From the NCBI GenBank assembly GCA_947623805.1, contig CANQHZ010000013.1, positions 1 to 53,660 of the forward strand: a stretch of 53,660 nt of DNA, read 5' to 3'. The translations under genes and the position numbers were made by a program. The DNA is from an uncultured Lachnospiraceae bacterium. GTDB taxonomy: Bacteria > Bacillota > Clostridia > Lachnospirales > Lachnospiraceae. Under the pieces are notes generated by a model that was not told where the DNA came from, did not search any database, and was given only the letters and a program-made list of their open reading frames with translations. Of the stretch, positions 28,439-38,461 are shown piece after piece (the first letter of the stretch is position 1; each line of letters opens with the position of its first letter).

Positions 28439-31093
28439 TTATTCTTTCATAATAGCTTTCCTAATCAAGTCCACAGGTATCATAGTCGCCGCAAGTATAA
28501 ACACAGCTATCCAGCCCGTAATCCCAAACGGCACGCAGCTAAACATATTTCCAATCCATGTAAACAGCGGGAACGGAATAAGCGCCGCGTTCACTATAGC
28601 CGCCTGCACAAGTATTATAATGCAGAATACTTTCAAAAATCCCGTATTTTCATTCAAGCCCTTGAAAATGCCAAAGCCGTCGTCCCTCACATTGAAGCCG
28701 TTAAACAGCGCGCTCACGATAAACAGCACGAAATACCCTGTCATATGCTGCTCCTCGCTGCCAAACAGATTCACAAAGAACGGATGCTTTAGATATACAA
28801 AGCTCAGAATAATAAGCCATGCGCCCATTATCAAAATCTGCGCCATCATCTTTTTGCTTATAATGCTCTCGTCTCTCCTTCTGGGCTTTTCCTTCATATA
28901 CTTTTCAAGCGCGGGCTCGTTGCCAAGCATAATCGCGCCCAAGCCGTCCATTACAAGGTTTACGAATAAAAGATGCGTAACCTTTAACGGCTCCTCCACG
29001 CCGAAAAACGGAGCTATCGCGCTCACTACCACAGCCGTCACGTTTATTACAAGCTGGAACTTGCAGAATTTCAAAATATTGTGGTAAATCGTCCTGCCGT
29101 ACCATATCGCGTCTTTGATTGACTTGAAATTATCGTCAAGCACGACAATCTTTCCTGCCTCTTTCGCCGCCTCAGTGCCGCTTCCCATGGCAAATCCGAC
29201 ATCAGCGCGTTTAAGCGCGGGCGAATCGTTCACTCCGTCGCCCGTCATGCCCACTACAAGGTTCATCTCTTGACAGAGCCTTACCATTCTCGACTTGTCC
29301 GTAGGCAGCGCTCTTGCAATTACTCTGATATCCTTTATAATCGCCTTGACCTCGTCATCGCTCATAGAGTTAAGCTCTGCAGACGTTATAGCCCTGTCAG
29401 ACGCCTGCGTGATAAGCCCCGCGTCTTTTGCAATGGAAACGGCGGTTTCAAGCCTGTCGCCAGTAATCATTACAACCTGAATGCCAGCCTCCCTAACCTC
29501 TCTGATTGCCTCCTTAGCCTCGGGCCTTACGTCATCCCTTATCGCCACAAGACCTACAAGCACCACGTCATCATTAATCTTATTCTCCGTAAGCGCGCTC
29601 TCTGAATATCCAAACGCCAGCACACGCATCGCACGCGACGCAAGCTCATTGATTTTTTTGTTGAGCTCATCGAGATTTAAGTCCACCACATTTCCGTCTT
29701 TGTCAAGCGCCTTTTTCGCTACGGCAAGAAATCTCTCTGGCGCGCCCTTGTAAAATGTCCTGCCTAAATTTCCGATATGCGCCTGGCTGAATTTGTTTGC
29801 CGAATTAAAGCCCTGAGACGCATCGACGACATACTCCTTATTTGCCGAAAGAAGATTGAATGTGTCCTCGCCGATAAACTTCATAAGCGCCTGGTCTGTC
29901 GCGTTGCCGCCGATTACGCGGTGCTCCCTGTCAAACATTGATGCCGTATTCTTGCCAATCGCAATATCGAGCAGCTCCTTTACCTTTCCATGATTTTCAA
30001 GGCTGCCAATCTCTATCGTCTCACCCTGCGCAGTGAAAAACTCCACAACCTCGAGCATACCCTTTGTGATCGTACCCGTCTTATCGCTGAAAAGAATATT
30101 CAAAGAGCCCGCTGTCTCAATACCCTCCGCCTTGCGCACAAGCACATTGTGGTCAAGCATTTTGCTCGTATTCTGCATAAGCACGAGCGAAATCATAAGC
30201 GGAAGCCCCTCGGGCACGGCGCAGACGATAATAACAATCGCAAGCGTAACCGCCTCTATAACATCCTGCAGGATAACATTCCAGTCATTTGCAAAATATG
30301 CCGATATGCCACCCGCCTGCGTTATAAAGAAAATAACATACAATACGGCAATCGCAATCGCGCCGATATAGCCAAACGTGGAAATCTGCCCCGCAAGCTT
30401 GGCAAGCTTCACCTTTAACGGCGAATCAGGCTCGTCCTCCTGCATCTCCTCCGCCATCTTGCCCATCATTGTTTTCAAGCCTACCTTGCGCACGTCGAGC
30501 ACACCCTCTCCGTCAAACACCACAGCGCCCCTAAAAAGCGAATGTTTGTCCACAAACGTATCGCCCGTGATATTGTCGGCAAGCTCCACTCTGCCCTCCG
30601 CCGCCGTCTTTTTGCACTCCTCAGCCTCTCCGTTGAGCGCCGAGTTGTCCACACGCAAATCTCCGTCAACAAGTATGCCGTCAGCGGGAATCTTATCTCC
30701 CGACTGCAGAAGCACGCTGTCGCCGACTACCACATCATCTACCTCTATCACAGTCACCATGCCGTTTCGGTAGACCTTGCAGGTGTCCTTTTTCGTGCTG
30801 TCCTTAAGCTCGCGGTACTTCGTATCGCTTGCCACACTAGTCTTTGCGGACACAACCGCCACTATGAGCACGGCTACTATCGTGCCGACAGGCTCATAAA
30901 TCTCCGCATAGCCCAGAAAGAACATCACTATCATAATTGCCGCGATGATAAGCAGAATCTTTATCATCGGATCGCCGAAGGTTTCCTTGAACGCCTCCCA
31001 AAAGGTAGTAGGCTCCGAATCGGGTATCGCATTGGAGCCGTTTTTCTCCCTTGACTGGCGCACCTCCTCGTCTGTCAGTCCATTAAACTTCAT
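28439..31093 (-). CDS. P-type Ca2+-transporting ATPase
   Basis: An 884-residue P2-type ATPase. Ten membrane helices are predicted. The phosphorylation site is Asp337 in SDKTGTITKG, the ATP-domain motif TGDGVNDSPALK is present, and the PEGLPL segment of helix 4 marks Ca2+-type pumps. GGGAG precedes the ATG. Its place directly after three terD genes matches known Ter operons, in which calcium-type pumps accompany Ca2+-binding TerD proteins. It likely exports calcium (or manganese). Confidence 0.93.
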   Translation of the reverse strand: MKFNGLTDEEVRQSREKNGSNAIPDSEPTTFWEAFKETFGDPMIKILLIIAAIMIVMFFLGYAEIYEPVGTIVAVLIVAVVSAKTSVASDTKYRELKDSTKKDTCKVYRNGMVTVIEVDDVVVGDSVLLQSGDKIPADGILVDGDLRVDNSALNGEAEECKKTAAEGRVELADNITGDTFVDKHSLFRGAVVFDGEGVLDVRKVGLKTMMGKMAEEMQEDEPDSPLKVKLAKLAGQISTFGYIGAIAIAVLYVIFFITQAGGISAYFANDWNVILQDVIEAVTLAIVIIVCAVPEGLPLMISLVLMQNTSKMLDHNVLVRKAEGIETAGSLNILFSDKTGTITKGMLEVVEFFTAQGETIEIGSLENHGKVKELLDIAIGKNTASMFDREHRVIGGNATDQALMKFIGEDTFNLLSANKEYVVDASQGFNSANKFSQAHIGNLGRTFYKGAPERFLAVAKKALDKDGNVVDLNLDELNKKINELASRAMRVLAFGYSESALTENKINDDVVLVGLVAIRDDVRPEAKEAIREVREAGIQVVMITGDRLETAVSIAKDAGLITQASDRAITSAELNSMSDDEVKAIIKDIRVIARALPTDKSRMVRLCQEMNLVVGMTGDGVNDSPALKRADVGFAMGSGTEAAKEAGKIVVLDDNFKSIKDAIWYGRTIYHNILKFCKFQLVINVTAVVVSAIAPFFGVEEPLKVTHLLFVNLVMDGLGAIMLGNEPALEKYMKEKPRRRDESIISKKMMAQILIMGAWLIILSFVYLKHPFFVNLFGSEEQHMTGYFVLFIVSALFNGFNVRDDGFGIFKGLNENTGFLKVFCIIILVQAAIVNAALIPFPLFTWIGNMFSCVPFGITGWIAVFILAATMIPVDLIRKAIMKE

Positions 31094-31175
31094 AATTGTC
31101 TCCCATATAATTTTATTTTAATCCTATATTTCCTCAAAACAGTTCAAATATTCAGCAAAAACGCCGCATTGCATT

Positions 31176-31763
31176 TTACGTGTAACGTCCTACAAGCTCT
31201 CCCAAGCCTGGATCAGTAGTTCCCTGTCCGATAGCGTTAAACTTCCACTCGCCGTTGTGCCTGTACACCTCGCCGAAAATAAGCGCAAGCATGCCCGAAT
31301 AGTCGTCTGTAAGGTTGTACCTGCAAAGCTCGGTATTGTTTGAAGCGTCTACTATGCGGATAAACGCATTTTTAATCATTCCGAAATGCTGTTTTCTCTG
31401 CACAGCCTGATAAATATTGACAACCACCGTTATCCTGTCATACTGCGCCGGAACATTCGCCAAATCAACAACAATCTGCTCGTCGTCTCCGTCGCCCGCG
31501 CCCGTAAGGTTATCGCCCATATGCTGCACAGCACCCGACGGATGCTTTAAATTCCCGAAAAATACAACGTCAAGCTTATCAACAATCTTTCCATTTGTAA
31601 GCAGGAACGCCGACGCGTCACAGTCAATCGCCTGCGGCTTAGGCGCAAAAAGCCCTCTCTTTTGGGGCGCCTCGTCCCAGCCAAGACCTATAATCACTCT
31701 TGAAAGTCCCGCCCTCTCCTTAGTCAGGCTTACCTTCTGCCCTTTTTGTAAACTAACCGACAT
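31176..31763 (-). CDS. terD: TerD-family protein (third, divergent copy)
   Basis: A 195-residue TerD-fold protein. It begins [14 protein letters not shown] and has [13 protein letters not shown], the Ca2+-binding loop. It differs from the other two: the first metal loop reads AIDCDASAF after an insert (EAPQKRGLFAPKPQ), and the C-terminal end is GTTDPGLGELVGRYT, closer to TerE/TerZ-type members. AGGAGG precedes the ATG; the gene is 12 bases after the second terD. Family proteins act in the cytoplasm in stress, tellurite and phage responses. Confidence 0.92.
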   Translation of the reverse strand: MSVSLQKGQKVSLTKERAGLSRVIIGLGWDEAPQKRGLFAPKPQAIDCDASAFLLTNGKIVDKLDVVFFGNLKHPSGAVQHMGDNLTGAGDGDDEQIVVDLANVPAQYDRITVVVNIYQAVQRKQHFGMIKNAFIRIVDASNNTELCRYNLTDDYSGMLALIFGEVYRHNGEWKFNAIGQGTTDPGLGELVGRYT

Positions 31764-31775
31764 CTTAAAAACCTC

Positions 31776-32357
31776 CTATTCCACTTCAACTCCATAATTT
31801 GCGCACAGCGCGGCAAGTCCGCCCTGATAGCCGCTGCCGATAGCGTTAAACTTCCACTCTCCGTTGTTTCTGTAAAGCTCGCCGAACACAGCCGCCGTCT
31901 CGATCGAGAAGTCCTCGCCCAAATCATACCTCAAAAGCTCCTCGCCGTTTGCCTCATTGTAAATACGGATAAAAGCGTTTGAAACCTGTCCAAAATTCTG
32001 CCGCCTCTGCTCCGCTTCGTAAATCGTCACAGTAAACGCAATCTTTGTAATGTTTGACGGCACCTTTGACAAATCAACCTTAATCTGCTCATCATCTCCG
32101 TCGCCCGCGCCCGTAAGGTTATCGCCCATATGCTGCACTGCGCCTGACGGATGTGTCAGATTTCCGAAAAACACAAAATCCTCAGACACAGACACCCTTC
32201 CGCTGTCCGTCAGCAGAAACGCCGCCGTGTCCAAATCGAAAGCTGAACCCGTGTCAAAAGCATTCACGTCCCAGCCAAGCCCCACAACAACCTTTGAAAG
32301 CCCCGGATTATCCTTAGTAATACTAACCTTCTGCCCCTTCTGTAAACTAACAGGCAT
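31776..32357 (-). CDS. terD: TerD-family protein (second copy)
   Basis: A 193-residue TerD protein, close to the first copy (both share [10 protein letters not shown] and the ending FQGGLAALC or YQGGLAALC). Ca2+-site segments are [10 protein letters not shown] and [20 protein letters not shown] precedes the start. A structured intercistronic element (32385-32468) separates it from the first copy, which may set a different expression level. Confidence 0.95.
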   Translation of the reverse strand: MPVSLQKGQKVSITKDNPGLSKVVVGLGWDVNAFDTGSAFDLDTAAFLLTDSGRVSVSEDFVFFGNLTHPSGAVQHMGDNLTGAGDGDDEQIKVDLSKVPSNITKIAFTVTIYEAEQRRQNFGQVSNAFIRIYNEANGEELLRYDLGEDFSIETAAVFGELYRNNGEWKFNAIGSGYQGGLAALCANYGVEVE

Positions 32358-32384
32358 AACAATTACCTCCTTAATAAAATCCAG

Positions 32385-32468
32385 AAAGAACGCCCGCCCT
32401 TGGCGTTCTTTGTAAAACTTAGCAAATCTTAGCGTGTGTCTTTTACACGCTTAGAATTGCTTAGTTTT
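32385..32468 (-). repeat. structured intercistronic element, related type, between terD copies
   Basis: Minus strand, starting inside the stop codon of the first terD. A long hairpin pairs 32457-32468 with 32414-32426 and 32445-32455 with 32427-32437, with one A-A mismatch in each helix. A second hairpin pairs AAAGAACGCC (32385-32394) with GGCGTTCTTT (32402-32411) around a loop that reads AAGGGCG on the minus strand, the same loop as in the elements at 1923 and 42403. Confidence 0.72.
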
Positions 32469-33048
32469 ATGCTACTTCAATACCATAGTGCCCGCACAAT
32501 GCAGCAAGCCCGCCCTGGAACCCGCTGCCGATAGCGTTAAATTTCCACTCTCCATTGTGCCTGTAAAGCTCGCCTACAACAACCGCCGTCTCAATCGAGA
32601 AGTCCTCGCCCAAATCATATCTGATAAGCTCCGTGCCCGTAGTTTCATCGACAATCCTTATAAACGCATTGGAAACCTGTCCAAAATTCTGTCTGCGCGC
32701 CTCAGCGTCATATATCGTCACGGTAAACGCAATCTTCGACACGTTTGCAGGCACAGCGCTGAGGTCAACCTCTATCTGCTCGTCGTCGCCTTCGCCCGCT
32801 CCCGTAAGGTTGTCGCCCATATGCTTAACGGCACCTGTCGGATGCTCCAGATTTCCATAGAAAACAAATTCCTTCTCCGTAGGGCATTTCCCGTTTTCGC
32901 CTGCCATAAACGCGGCTGCGTCAAGGTCAAAATCCGCGCCCGAATCAAACGCATTTACGTCCCAGCCAAGACCTACCATAATCTTCTTTAGCCCAGGATT
33001 CCCCTTCGTCAAATCAACCTTTTGTCCTTTTGATAAATTAATTGGCAT
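32467..33048 (-). CDS. terD: TerD-family protein (first copy)
   Basis: A 193-residue TerD protein with [37 protein letters not shown] and [13 protein letters not shown], which form the double Ca2+ site. It follows telA in the operon. The ribosome site is AGAGGTAAAAAT ahead of ATG. A TATAAT at 33080-33085 (minus strand) could be an internal promoter, but no -35 at the normal distance was seen. Confidence 0.95.
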   Translation of the reverse strand: MPINLSKGQKVDLTKGNPGLKKIMVGLGWDVNAFDSGADFDLDAAAFMAGENGKCPTEKEFVFYGNLEHPTGAVKHMGDNLTGAGEGDDEQIEVDLSAVPANVSKIAFTVTIYDAEARRQNFGQVSNAFIRIVDETTGTELIRYDLGEDFSIETAVVVGELYRHNGEWKFNAIGSGFQGGLAALCGHYGIEVA

Positions 33049-33119
33049 ATTTTTACCTCTTTCTGCGCTGCTCTTAATTATTATATCTGCGGTTTGCGGC
33101 AGCGCGCTTTCAAACCTTT

Positions 33120-34268
33120 TTACTTTGCGGGCGGCATATGATATCTTTGCTCAAAGTCAGCCTTAATCTGTTCAAGCCTTGCCTGATCCTCAATGCGCTT
33201 CTGGCGCGCGTTGTCCTGAATCTGCTTTGTCTCATTTATGCCGTCAACAATAGTTTTCCAAGTAGTTTCAAGCGTCTCGATTTTGATAGAGCTGCCGGAA
33301 GCCAGCTGTGTCGTAAGCTTTGACTGCTCCACGGTATTCTGCGCATTTCTTATGAGCATCTCGTTTGTCTTTTCATCAAGCGCGGAAATGGCGTCTGCCT
33401 GTATGCGCTGGCGCTTTAGCAGGATAGCCTGCGCAATGCCCTGCTTAAACACAGGCAGCGTAATGATAAACGCTGAGTTTATCTTTCTGACAAGATTCAT
33501 ATTGCTAAATTCCATTGTCTTTATCATAGGAATGGACTGCATAGCCACGCTCTCAGCCGTGCGCAGATCTTGAGTCCTCTGCTCAAGCATCATCAGCGCC
33601 TGTCTGAGCGACTGCAGCTCAAACTGGATTGAATTATCGCCCGTTGCCTGCAGGTCGTTCTCGCGCTTTGCTATGTATTCCTCAAGCTCCCTGCAGCCCT
33701 GCTCGCCCGCGAGGATATACTTTACAAGCTGGTGGTAATAATTTACGTTTGCCTCAAACATATCGTTGAGCTTGCGGTTTGACTGCTTTATCTCCGATTC
33801 ATACTGCTTTAGCTGCACATAAATCTTGTCAACCTCATCGCCCATCGTATGATACTTCGCAAAGAGCTTGTCAACCTGCTTGCGCATATTCCCAAAAAGC
33901 TTGTCAAAAAATCCAGGGTTGTCTTTAAGCTCGTCAGGATCAAACTTCTCCATTACCTTCGCAAGAGCATTGAGCATTTCGCTTGAATCGTCTATCTGCG
34001 ACATATTCATGCTGTTTAAGATAACGTCTGACGCCTTGGAAATCTCCTCCGCCGCCTCAGCGCCGAAGCTCACAATGCTCTCCATATTGTCAAGCTCAAT
34101 CGTGCTGACAATGGCGTCAACCTCCGGCGAATTTACAAGCACGGCGTTCATCTGCTGCCTGTCCGCCACAATATCGTAGCTCTCCACAACCTCAATCTCC
34201 TGCTTTGGCTGCGCAGCCACAGCCGTTGTCTGGTCATTCTGCGATGCTCTGCTAAAATCAAGTCCCAT
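33120..34268 (-). CDS. telA: TelA/KlaA-family toxic anion resistance protein
   Basis: A 382-residue, mostly helical cytoplasmic protein of the TelA family. The central part has long coiled coils and the family segment [19 protein letters not shown]; the C-terminal part holds [24 protein letters not shown]. TelA is a standard member of Ter systems, and its molecular role is unsettled. It starts 4 bases after the yceG-like stop, with its ribosome site in the end of that gene, so the two are likely coupled. Confidence 0.95.
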   Translation of the reverse strand: MGLDFSRASQNDQTTAVAAQPKQEIEVVESYDIVADRQQMNAVLVNSPEVDAIVSTIELDNMESIVSFGAEAAEEISKASDVILNSMNMSQIDDSSEMLNALAKVMEKFDPDELKDNPGFFDKLFGNMRKQVDKLFAKYHTMGDEVDKIYVQLKQYESEIKQSNRKLNDMFEANVNYYHQLVKYILAGEQGCRELEEYIAKRENDLQATGDNSIQFELQSLRQALMMLEQRTQDLRTAESVAMQSIPMIKTMEFSNMNLVRKINSAFIITLPVFKQGIAQAILLKRQRIQADAISALDEKTNEMLIRNAQNTVEQSKLTTQLASGSSIKIETLETTWKTIVDGINETKQIQDNARQKRIEDQARLEQIKADFEQRYHMPPAK

Positions 34269-34272
34269 AGTT

Positions 34273-36546
34273 TTAATTTCCTCTCTTAAAAATTATGTCA
34301 CGCAATGAACGGCGTGAGTTAACGTTTACCTTGTCAAAATTGGGAATCGCCAAATCATATATATATTCGCCAATCTGGTGCTCCTCTATTATATTCTTCT
34401 CAAAATACTTTTCTACGCACTGATACCCCGTCGGCACGAAAAACACTATGTCAAAGCCCACAAGATTTAGAAAAGCCGCCATAATGCTGTCCTCCAGCGA
34501 AAGCATAGCCTCTGAGGTATTGATATATATAAGTTTCGGGTTTGTCTTAGTAAAATCAAACCGCTGTATAAGCCTTAAAATATCTCTGTTAAGATTAAGC
34601 ACAGTGGCTATTATCGTATACTGCGTGCCGTTTTCATAAGTGTTATCTATTATATTTGAATCAAGCAGCTGCTGCAGCTTGTCAAGGATATGCTCCTGCA
34701 TCTCGTCACGCAAAAAGCCGTATGCGTAATTTTTATGCGCCTTGATTGTGTTTTTCTGCAGCTTTTTATCCTTGAGGAATGATGCCGCCGCCGATTTAAA
34801 CGGATTTTCGTCCTCTCGGCGTATATAAGGCGCACCTTTTATGACAAACGTGTCATTTGTGATAAGTTTCTTTATCTCTATCCAGTATTCCGGAACTTTG
34901 CCATCTTTCACACCCGATACCTTTGAAAAAATCACAGGCACGGTAACTATGGAATCCGTTATCGCAAAATTGGGGCGGAAACGTATCTCCTCTTTCCACA
35001 GTATCGCAATCTCCTCATATATGGAGCGCAGCGTCACACAGACGGCGCGCTGATACTGATGATTGCGGTACATTCCCGTGTCCTGGTACATCACGCTGTC
35101 AAGCTCGCGCTCCGCATGATATGCCGCCGTGCCCATCTGCATATTCGCATTCTCGCGCGGGAGTTTATCAACCTTTAGATAGTCCGCAAAACGCTGCTCA
35201 TACAGATTGTCCGCAGAAAGCCTGCATTTATCATTGATATCCGGTATAAGTATAAGTACGTCGACGGGCAAAAGGCTTAGCATTTTCATAAAAAGCGCCT
35301 CGCTGTCGTTACGGCAGCCGCCGAGGTAAATAAACACTGCAATATCGGGCATTTTCCAGCTTTTAAAAAGTCTGCCCTGATAGCGCCTGAGCCAGCAGAG
35401 CAGATGCACTGCCTTGTTGGTAAGCTTGTTTATGGTGTCACCGGTCTGCTTTATATCCTCAAGCATAACGTCGATAAACGCCTTTTTCATAAGTTTCTGC
35501 AGCTCATTATTCGGGGCGTATATGATATTTGAAGACAGTTCCTCCAGCATACGGTTTGTGTTGTCATAATTGTGCCTATGTATGCCTGCTATTTCCTCGT
35601 TTGTCGGAGCTGGGATGCCGTACTCGGCAAGGACAAAGCCTCTGTTGGAGCCCTTTATTTCCATATATAATTTATACAAGTCATTCAGGTAAGTAATCTT
35701 GTCTTCTACGCCCTGCACACGCATAAAACAATTGTAAAAAATGCGCTTGTCATCGCCTCTTAGCACGGCAGGCGTAAGTATATCGCTGAAACCTTTTCCG
35801 CTTATCCATGCATTCGTACAATTTACATACGCAGGCGCGGCACCGTAGAGCCGCTGGGTATTATATCTATTTTCTATTTCTCCTCTGAGCCATTTTATGC
35901 CGAAATCTCTTGGAAACGCTGTCATATCGGGAAGTTCAAGATTGTCCGAATATTCAAGCTTTTTGTCCAGCTCGCGGTATGCGCTGTCGCCGTTGTACTG
36001 CAAAAGCACTATGTCGCAGCCTGATTTGGAGAGCACATTAAACATTTTCAGTTCGTAGCTGCTTATACTGCCTTCATACAAAATCTTTGGCAGCATGTTC
36101 CCACCGAGCAGGTTCATAATGCGCTCAAATTTGTAGTAGAGCCAGCACATGAATTTGATGTAGGCGTTCTTTAAAATGTTCTCGTTTTTTCCGTCTTTGT
36201 GCATTTGTTCGAGCGTATCGTAAAGCGCCTCGGCAACGTTTGTCCGCTGGTAATCGTTCATGCGGGGCAGCCATTTTTTTAAGCCGAATGATATAAAGCT
36301 TACGCTTAGTCTGAAGTCTGAGCCCATTATTTCGACGTAGTAGGACAGGTTATTTTCGTCGGGGTTTGCGAGTCTCCCCTCGATGATTACGCCTGCCTTG
36401 CGCGCCGCCTCATAGTATTTTAGGAGGAATTCTTTGACACTGTCATTATAGCCGTTTATTCTATAGAAATATACGCCGCTTGCGCTGCGTTCGTTGCATT
36501 TCAGGAAATAATCGTCTAAATTGTTTAGTGTCCTGCGTTCAAACAT
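34273..36546 (-). CDS. YceG-like Ter-operon protein
   Basis: A 757-residue protein of the YceG (B. subtilis) family, which is found beside TelA and TerD. Two internal related segments are visible: KFMCWLYYKFERI...CDIVLLQYNGDSAY in the first half and HLLCWLRRYQGRL...PVDVLILIPD in the middle. Biochemistry is unknown. ATG 36546 is chosen because an upstream in-frame TTG has no ribosome site; the GAGGTG is 12 bases from this ATG, a rather long spacing. It is the first gene of the operon yceG-telA-terD-terD-terD-ATPase. Confidence 0.88.
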   Translation of the reverse strand: MFERRTLNNLDDYFLKCNERSASGVYFYRINGYNDSVKEFLLKYYEAARKAGVIIEGRLANPDENNLSYYVEIMGSDFRLSVSFISFGLKKWLPRMNDYQRTNVAEALYDTLEQMHKDGKNENILKNAYIKFMCWLYYKFERIMNLLGGNMLPKILYEGSISSYELKMFNVLSKSGCDIVLLQYNGDSAYRELDKKLEYSDNLELPDMTAFPRDFGIKWLRGEIENRYNTQRLYGAAPAYVNCTNAWISGKGFSDILTPAVLRGDDKRIFYNCFMRVQGVEDKITYLNDLYKLYMEIKGSNRGFVLAEYGIPAPTNEEIAGIHRHNYDNTNRMLEELSSNIIYAPNNELQKLMKKAFIDVMLEDIKQTGDTINKLTNKAVHLLCWLRRYQGRLFKSWKMPDIAVFIYLGGCRNDSEALFMKMLSLLPVDVLILIPDINDKCRLSADNLYEQRFADYLKVDKLPRENANMQMGTAAYHAERELDSVMYQDTGMYRNHQYQRAVCVTLRSIYEEIAILWKEEIRFRPNFAITDSIVTVPVIFSKVSGVKDGKVPEYWIEIKKLITNDTFVIKGAPYIRREDENPFKSAAASFLKDKKLQKNTIKAHKNYAYGFLRDEMQEHILDKLQQLLDSNIIDNTYENGTQYTIIATVLNLNRDILRLIQRFDFTKTNPKLIYINTSEAMLSLEDSIMAAFLNLVGFDIVFFVPTGYQCVEKYFEKNIIEEHQIGEYIYDLAIPNFDKVNVNSRRSLRDIIFKRGN

Positions 36547-36593
36547 AATGCTTTGTGTCACCTCGTCTGCCAAAACAATACTTTACTTTTTTT

Positions 36594-36622
36594 ATAATAT
36601 CATTTATTGATGTTCAATTCAA
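36594..36622 (-). promoter_or_regulatory. promoter of the yceG-telA-terD operon
   Basis: Minus strand TTGAAT (36617-36622), 17-base spacer, TATTAT (36594-36599). A run of seven G on plus (36630-36636) begins 8 bases upstream of the -35. Confidence 0.72.
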
Positions 36623-36629
36623 TAAAAAA

Positions 36630-36636
36630 GGGGGGG
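36630..36636. repeat. G7 homopolymer next to an A6 run upstream of the Ter promoter
   Basis: A6 is followed directly by G7 on the plus strand, just outside the -35 box of the Ter operon promoter. Confidence 0.7.
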
Positions 36637-36673
36637 ATAAATGTTAATTTTATTAATTATGTGGCGGTAGGCC

Positions 36674-36840
36674 GCCCGAGCAGGGGCATACACCCTATTC
36701 AGACGCGCTTGCGCTCAGTGGAAAGCGTAGCGGTACTAAGCTCGGCAGTGCTTTGAAAGGAGCTACGCTTTCAAAGCTTGCCTCGCTAAGTACCGACGCT
36801 TTCCAAAGGTCTTCATAGGGTGTATGCCCCTGCTCGGGCT
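36674..36840. repeat. long compound palindrome, copy 1
   Basis: 167 bases with matching ends: GCCCGAGCAGGGGCATACAC at the left and its inverse at the right. Inside are further nested stems (GGAAAGCGT, CGGTACT) and a central hairpin GCTTTGAAAG/CTTTCAAAGC. A related copy in inverse orientation runs off the window at 53563-53660. It fills most of the 322-base gap between the yceG-like and protease genes; the rest holds only the Ter promoter and the G7 run. Confidence 0.8.
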
Positions 36841-36895
36841 AGTGTATTGGCAAGCTCCCCCCATTAACGCTTGCGCTGTTTTTTTTGAAGACAAT

Positions 36896-38305
36896 TTAGG
36901 TTGTAAAGCCTCTTATGAAATTGTTGATAAATTCGTAGCCTACGGCGAGGTTTATGTTTTGTCCGTCGTCAAAGCCGGCTGTACTTATGCCGATTACTTC
37001 GCCAAACATATTTAGGACTGCACCGCCTGAGCTGCCGTGGGAAATGGGGGCCGTGAACTGTATCATGTCTACGTCATCAAGCTTTCTAAAGCCTGCGATA
37101 ATTCCGTCTGATACGGAGTTGAACAGTCCTAGGGGACTTCCGATTGCGACTACCTTTTGACCGCGGACAAGCGGCTTTTCGCCTTTGTATATTGTAAGCG
37201 GATTGAGCTTGCGCTGTATGCGGATTATTGCGAGGTCCAGCAGTTGATTGTATTTTATTATTTCGTCGGTTTTGTAGACTGTATCGTCGTCTTCTACTCT
37301 GACAGAATAGCTTAGTCCGCTGAACGCTACGTGGCTGTTTGTGAGTATGTAGCCTTTCTGTCCTATCATTATGCCTGAGCCTGTACCTGCTACATTTCCG
37401 TTTTTGTCATGTACGGCTATCATCACTACGGACGAGGCAAGGCGCGCGAGTTCCTCAAAATCAAGCTCGCGGTTATGTACAGGCGCATTTTTCCCGCGTG
37501 TCGGGTGTGTTACGTCAACCACTATACGTCCTCTGTCTTGATTTTGCGTAACACCTTGCTGCGCTGCGGAAAGTTGCGTATCCTGCACGCTTTTATATTT
37601 ATTTTTGTCATATCCGCTTATATTTACGTCTCCAAAGGCGCCTATCTCTATCGTGCCCAGACATGGCAACCTTGTACATTTTTCATCTATATCGTATTTG
37701 CTTTGCAAAAGCAACACATCTATGCCAAGGCAAGTGAGCATGTAGCAGAAATAAAATTCCTGCTCCTTTCGTATGTTATGAAACACGCATTTCATAGAGC
37801 TGCGAATGTCCCACTTGTCGAGAAAGCTTGCGCTTACGGTATCAAGCCAGTACAAAAGCTTTACCGCAAAGCTTTTCTCCATAGAGGCGTTCGCATTTGG
37901 ATTATTTTTCCTGTATATCTCAAGTGTTTCGTTTAGGGCAGCGCCGGCAAAAGCGGATACATCTGAATGTGGCAAAATCGTCTTCGTTTCCAGATTTTCT
38001 CTGCCGCCCTCTACCCACTTTTCATAAAAATCGCTGCAGCGAGTGACCTCATCTATATCTGAAAGCGCAGGGAGCGAAAGCACTCTTTCGTATGCGCCGT
38101 GTCCTGTCTCCTCTTTACTTGCCAAAAGCCTGTCCATTTCCTCTATATCATTTATATATGAAGAATTGACCCCGCATGCCCTGATAAAATACACGTCCTT
38201 ACAGCTGCCGTTTACTCTGCCGCTCACATTTGCAAAAGCAGAAATCGATGCCAATCCTATCACATTGTATCTTCTCTCCGTCCCTTTTCTTCCCCCGCTA
38301 TCCAT
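36896..38305 (-). CDS. trypsin-like serine protease with N-terminal YceG-like segment
   Basis: A 469-residue protein. Residues about 140-215 contain FAVKLLYWLD...MLTCLGIDVLLLQSKYD, which matches the repeated segment of the neighbouring YceG-like protein (KFMCWLYYKFE...GCDIVLLQYNGD). Residues about 285-469 form an S1C/HtrA-type protease with the triad His325 (TNSHVAF), Asp357 (LLDLAIIRI) and Ser426 (HGSSGGAV). No signal peptide or PDZ domain is seen, so a cytoplasmic protease is likely. The pairing suggests a stress-activated protease recruited to the Ter complex (inference). The ATG has only a weak ribosome site (GGTGA). Confidence 0.87.
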   Translation of the reverse strand: MDSGGRKGTERRYNVIGLASISAFANVSGRVNGSCKDVYFIRACGVNSSYINDIEEMDRLLASKEETGHGAYERVLSLPALSDIDEVTRCSDFYEKWVEGGRENLETKTILPHSDVSAFAGAALNETLEIYRKNNPNANASMEKSFAVKLLYWLDTVSASFLDKWDIRSSMKCVFHNIRKEQEFYFCYMLTCLGIDVLLLQSKYDIDEKCTRLPCLGTIEIGAFGDVNISGYDKNKYKSVQDTQLSAAQQGVTQNQDRGRIVVDVTHPTRGKNAPVHNRELDFEELARLASSVVMIAVHDKNGNVAGTGSGIMIGQKGYILTNSHVAFSGLSYSVRVEDDDTVYKTDEIIKYNQLLDLAIIRIQRKLNPLTIYKGEKPLVRGQKVVAIGSPLGLFNSVSDGIIAGFRKLDDVDMIQFTAPISHGSSGGAVLNMFGEVIGISTAGFDDGQNINLAVGYEFINNFIRGFTT

Positions 38306-38461
38306 AATTCATCACCATTCCAATTACTTGTATAATACCTATTATTAAACCCAAGCTAAGCATATCCGCCAGTCCAAGCATTAGCATAATCCATTAAAAA
38401 TCTAATATTTTTATAATATCACAATTTTTCCAAACAAGCTATTAATATTTGTTAAATGTTA

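Noticed and set aside
36674-36840. CRISPR or insertion sequence
   Set aside because: No spaced direct repeats and no transposase frame; it is one nested palindrome.
37409-37936. 175-residue plus-strand frame
   Set aside because: It lies wholly opposite the protease gene, which has clear catalytic motifs; no ribosome site or family match.
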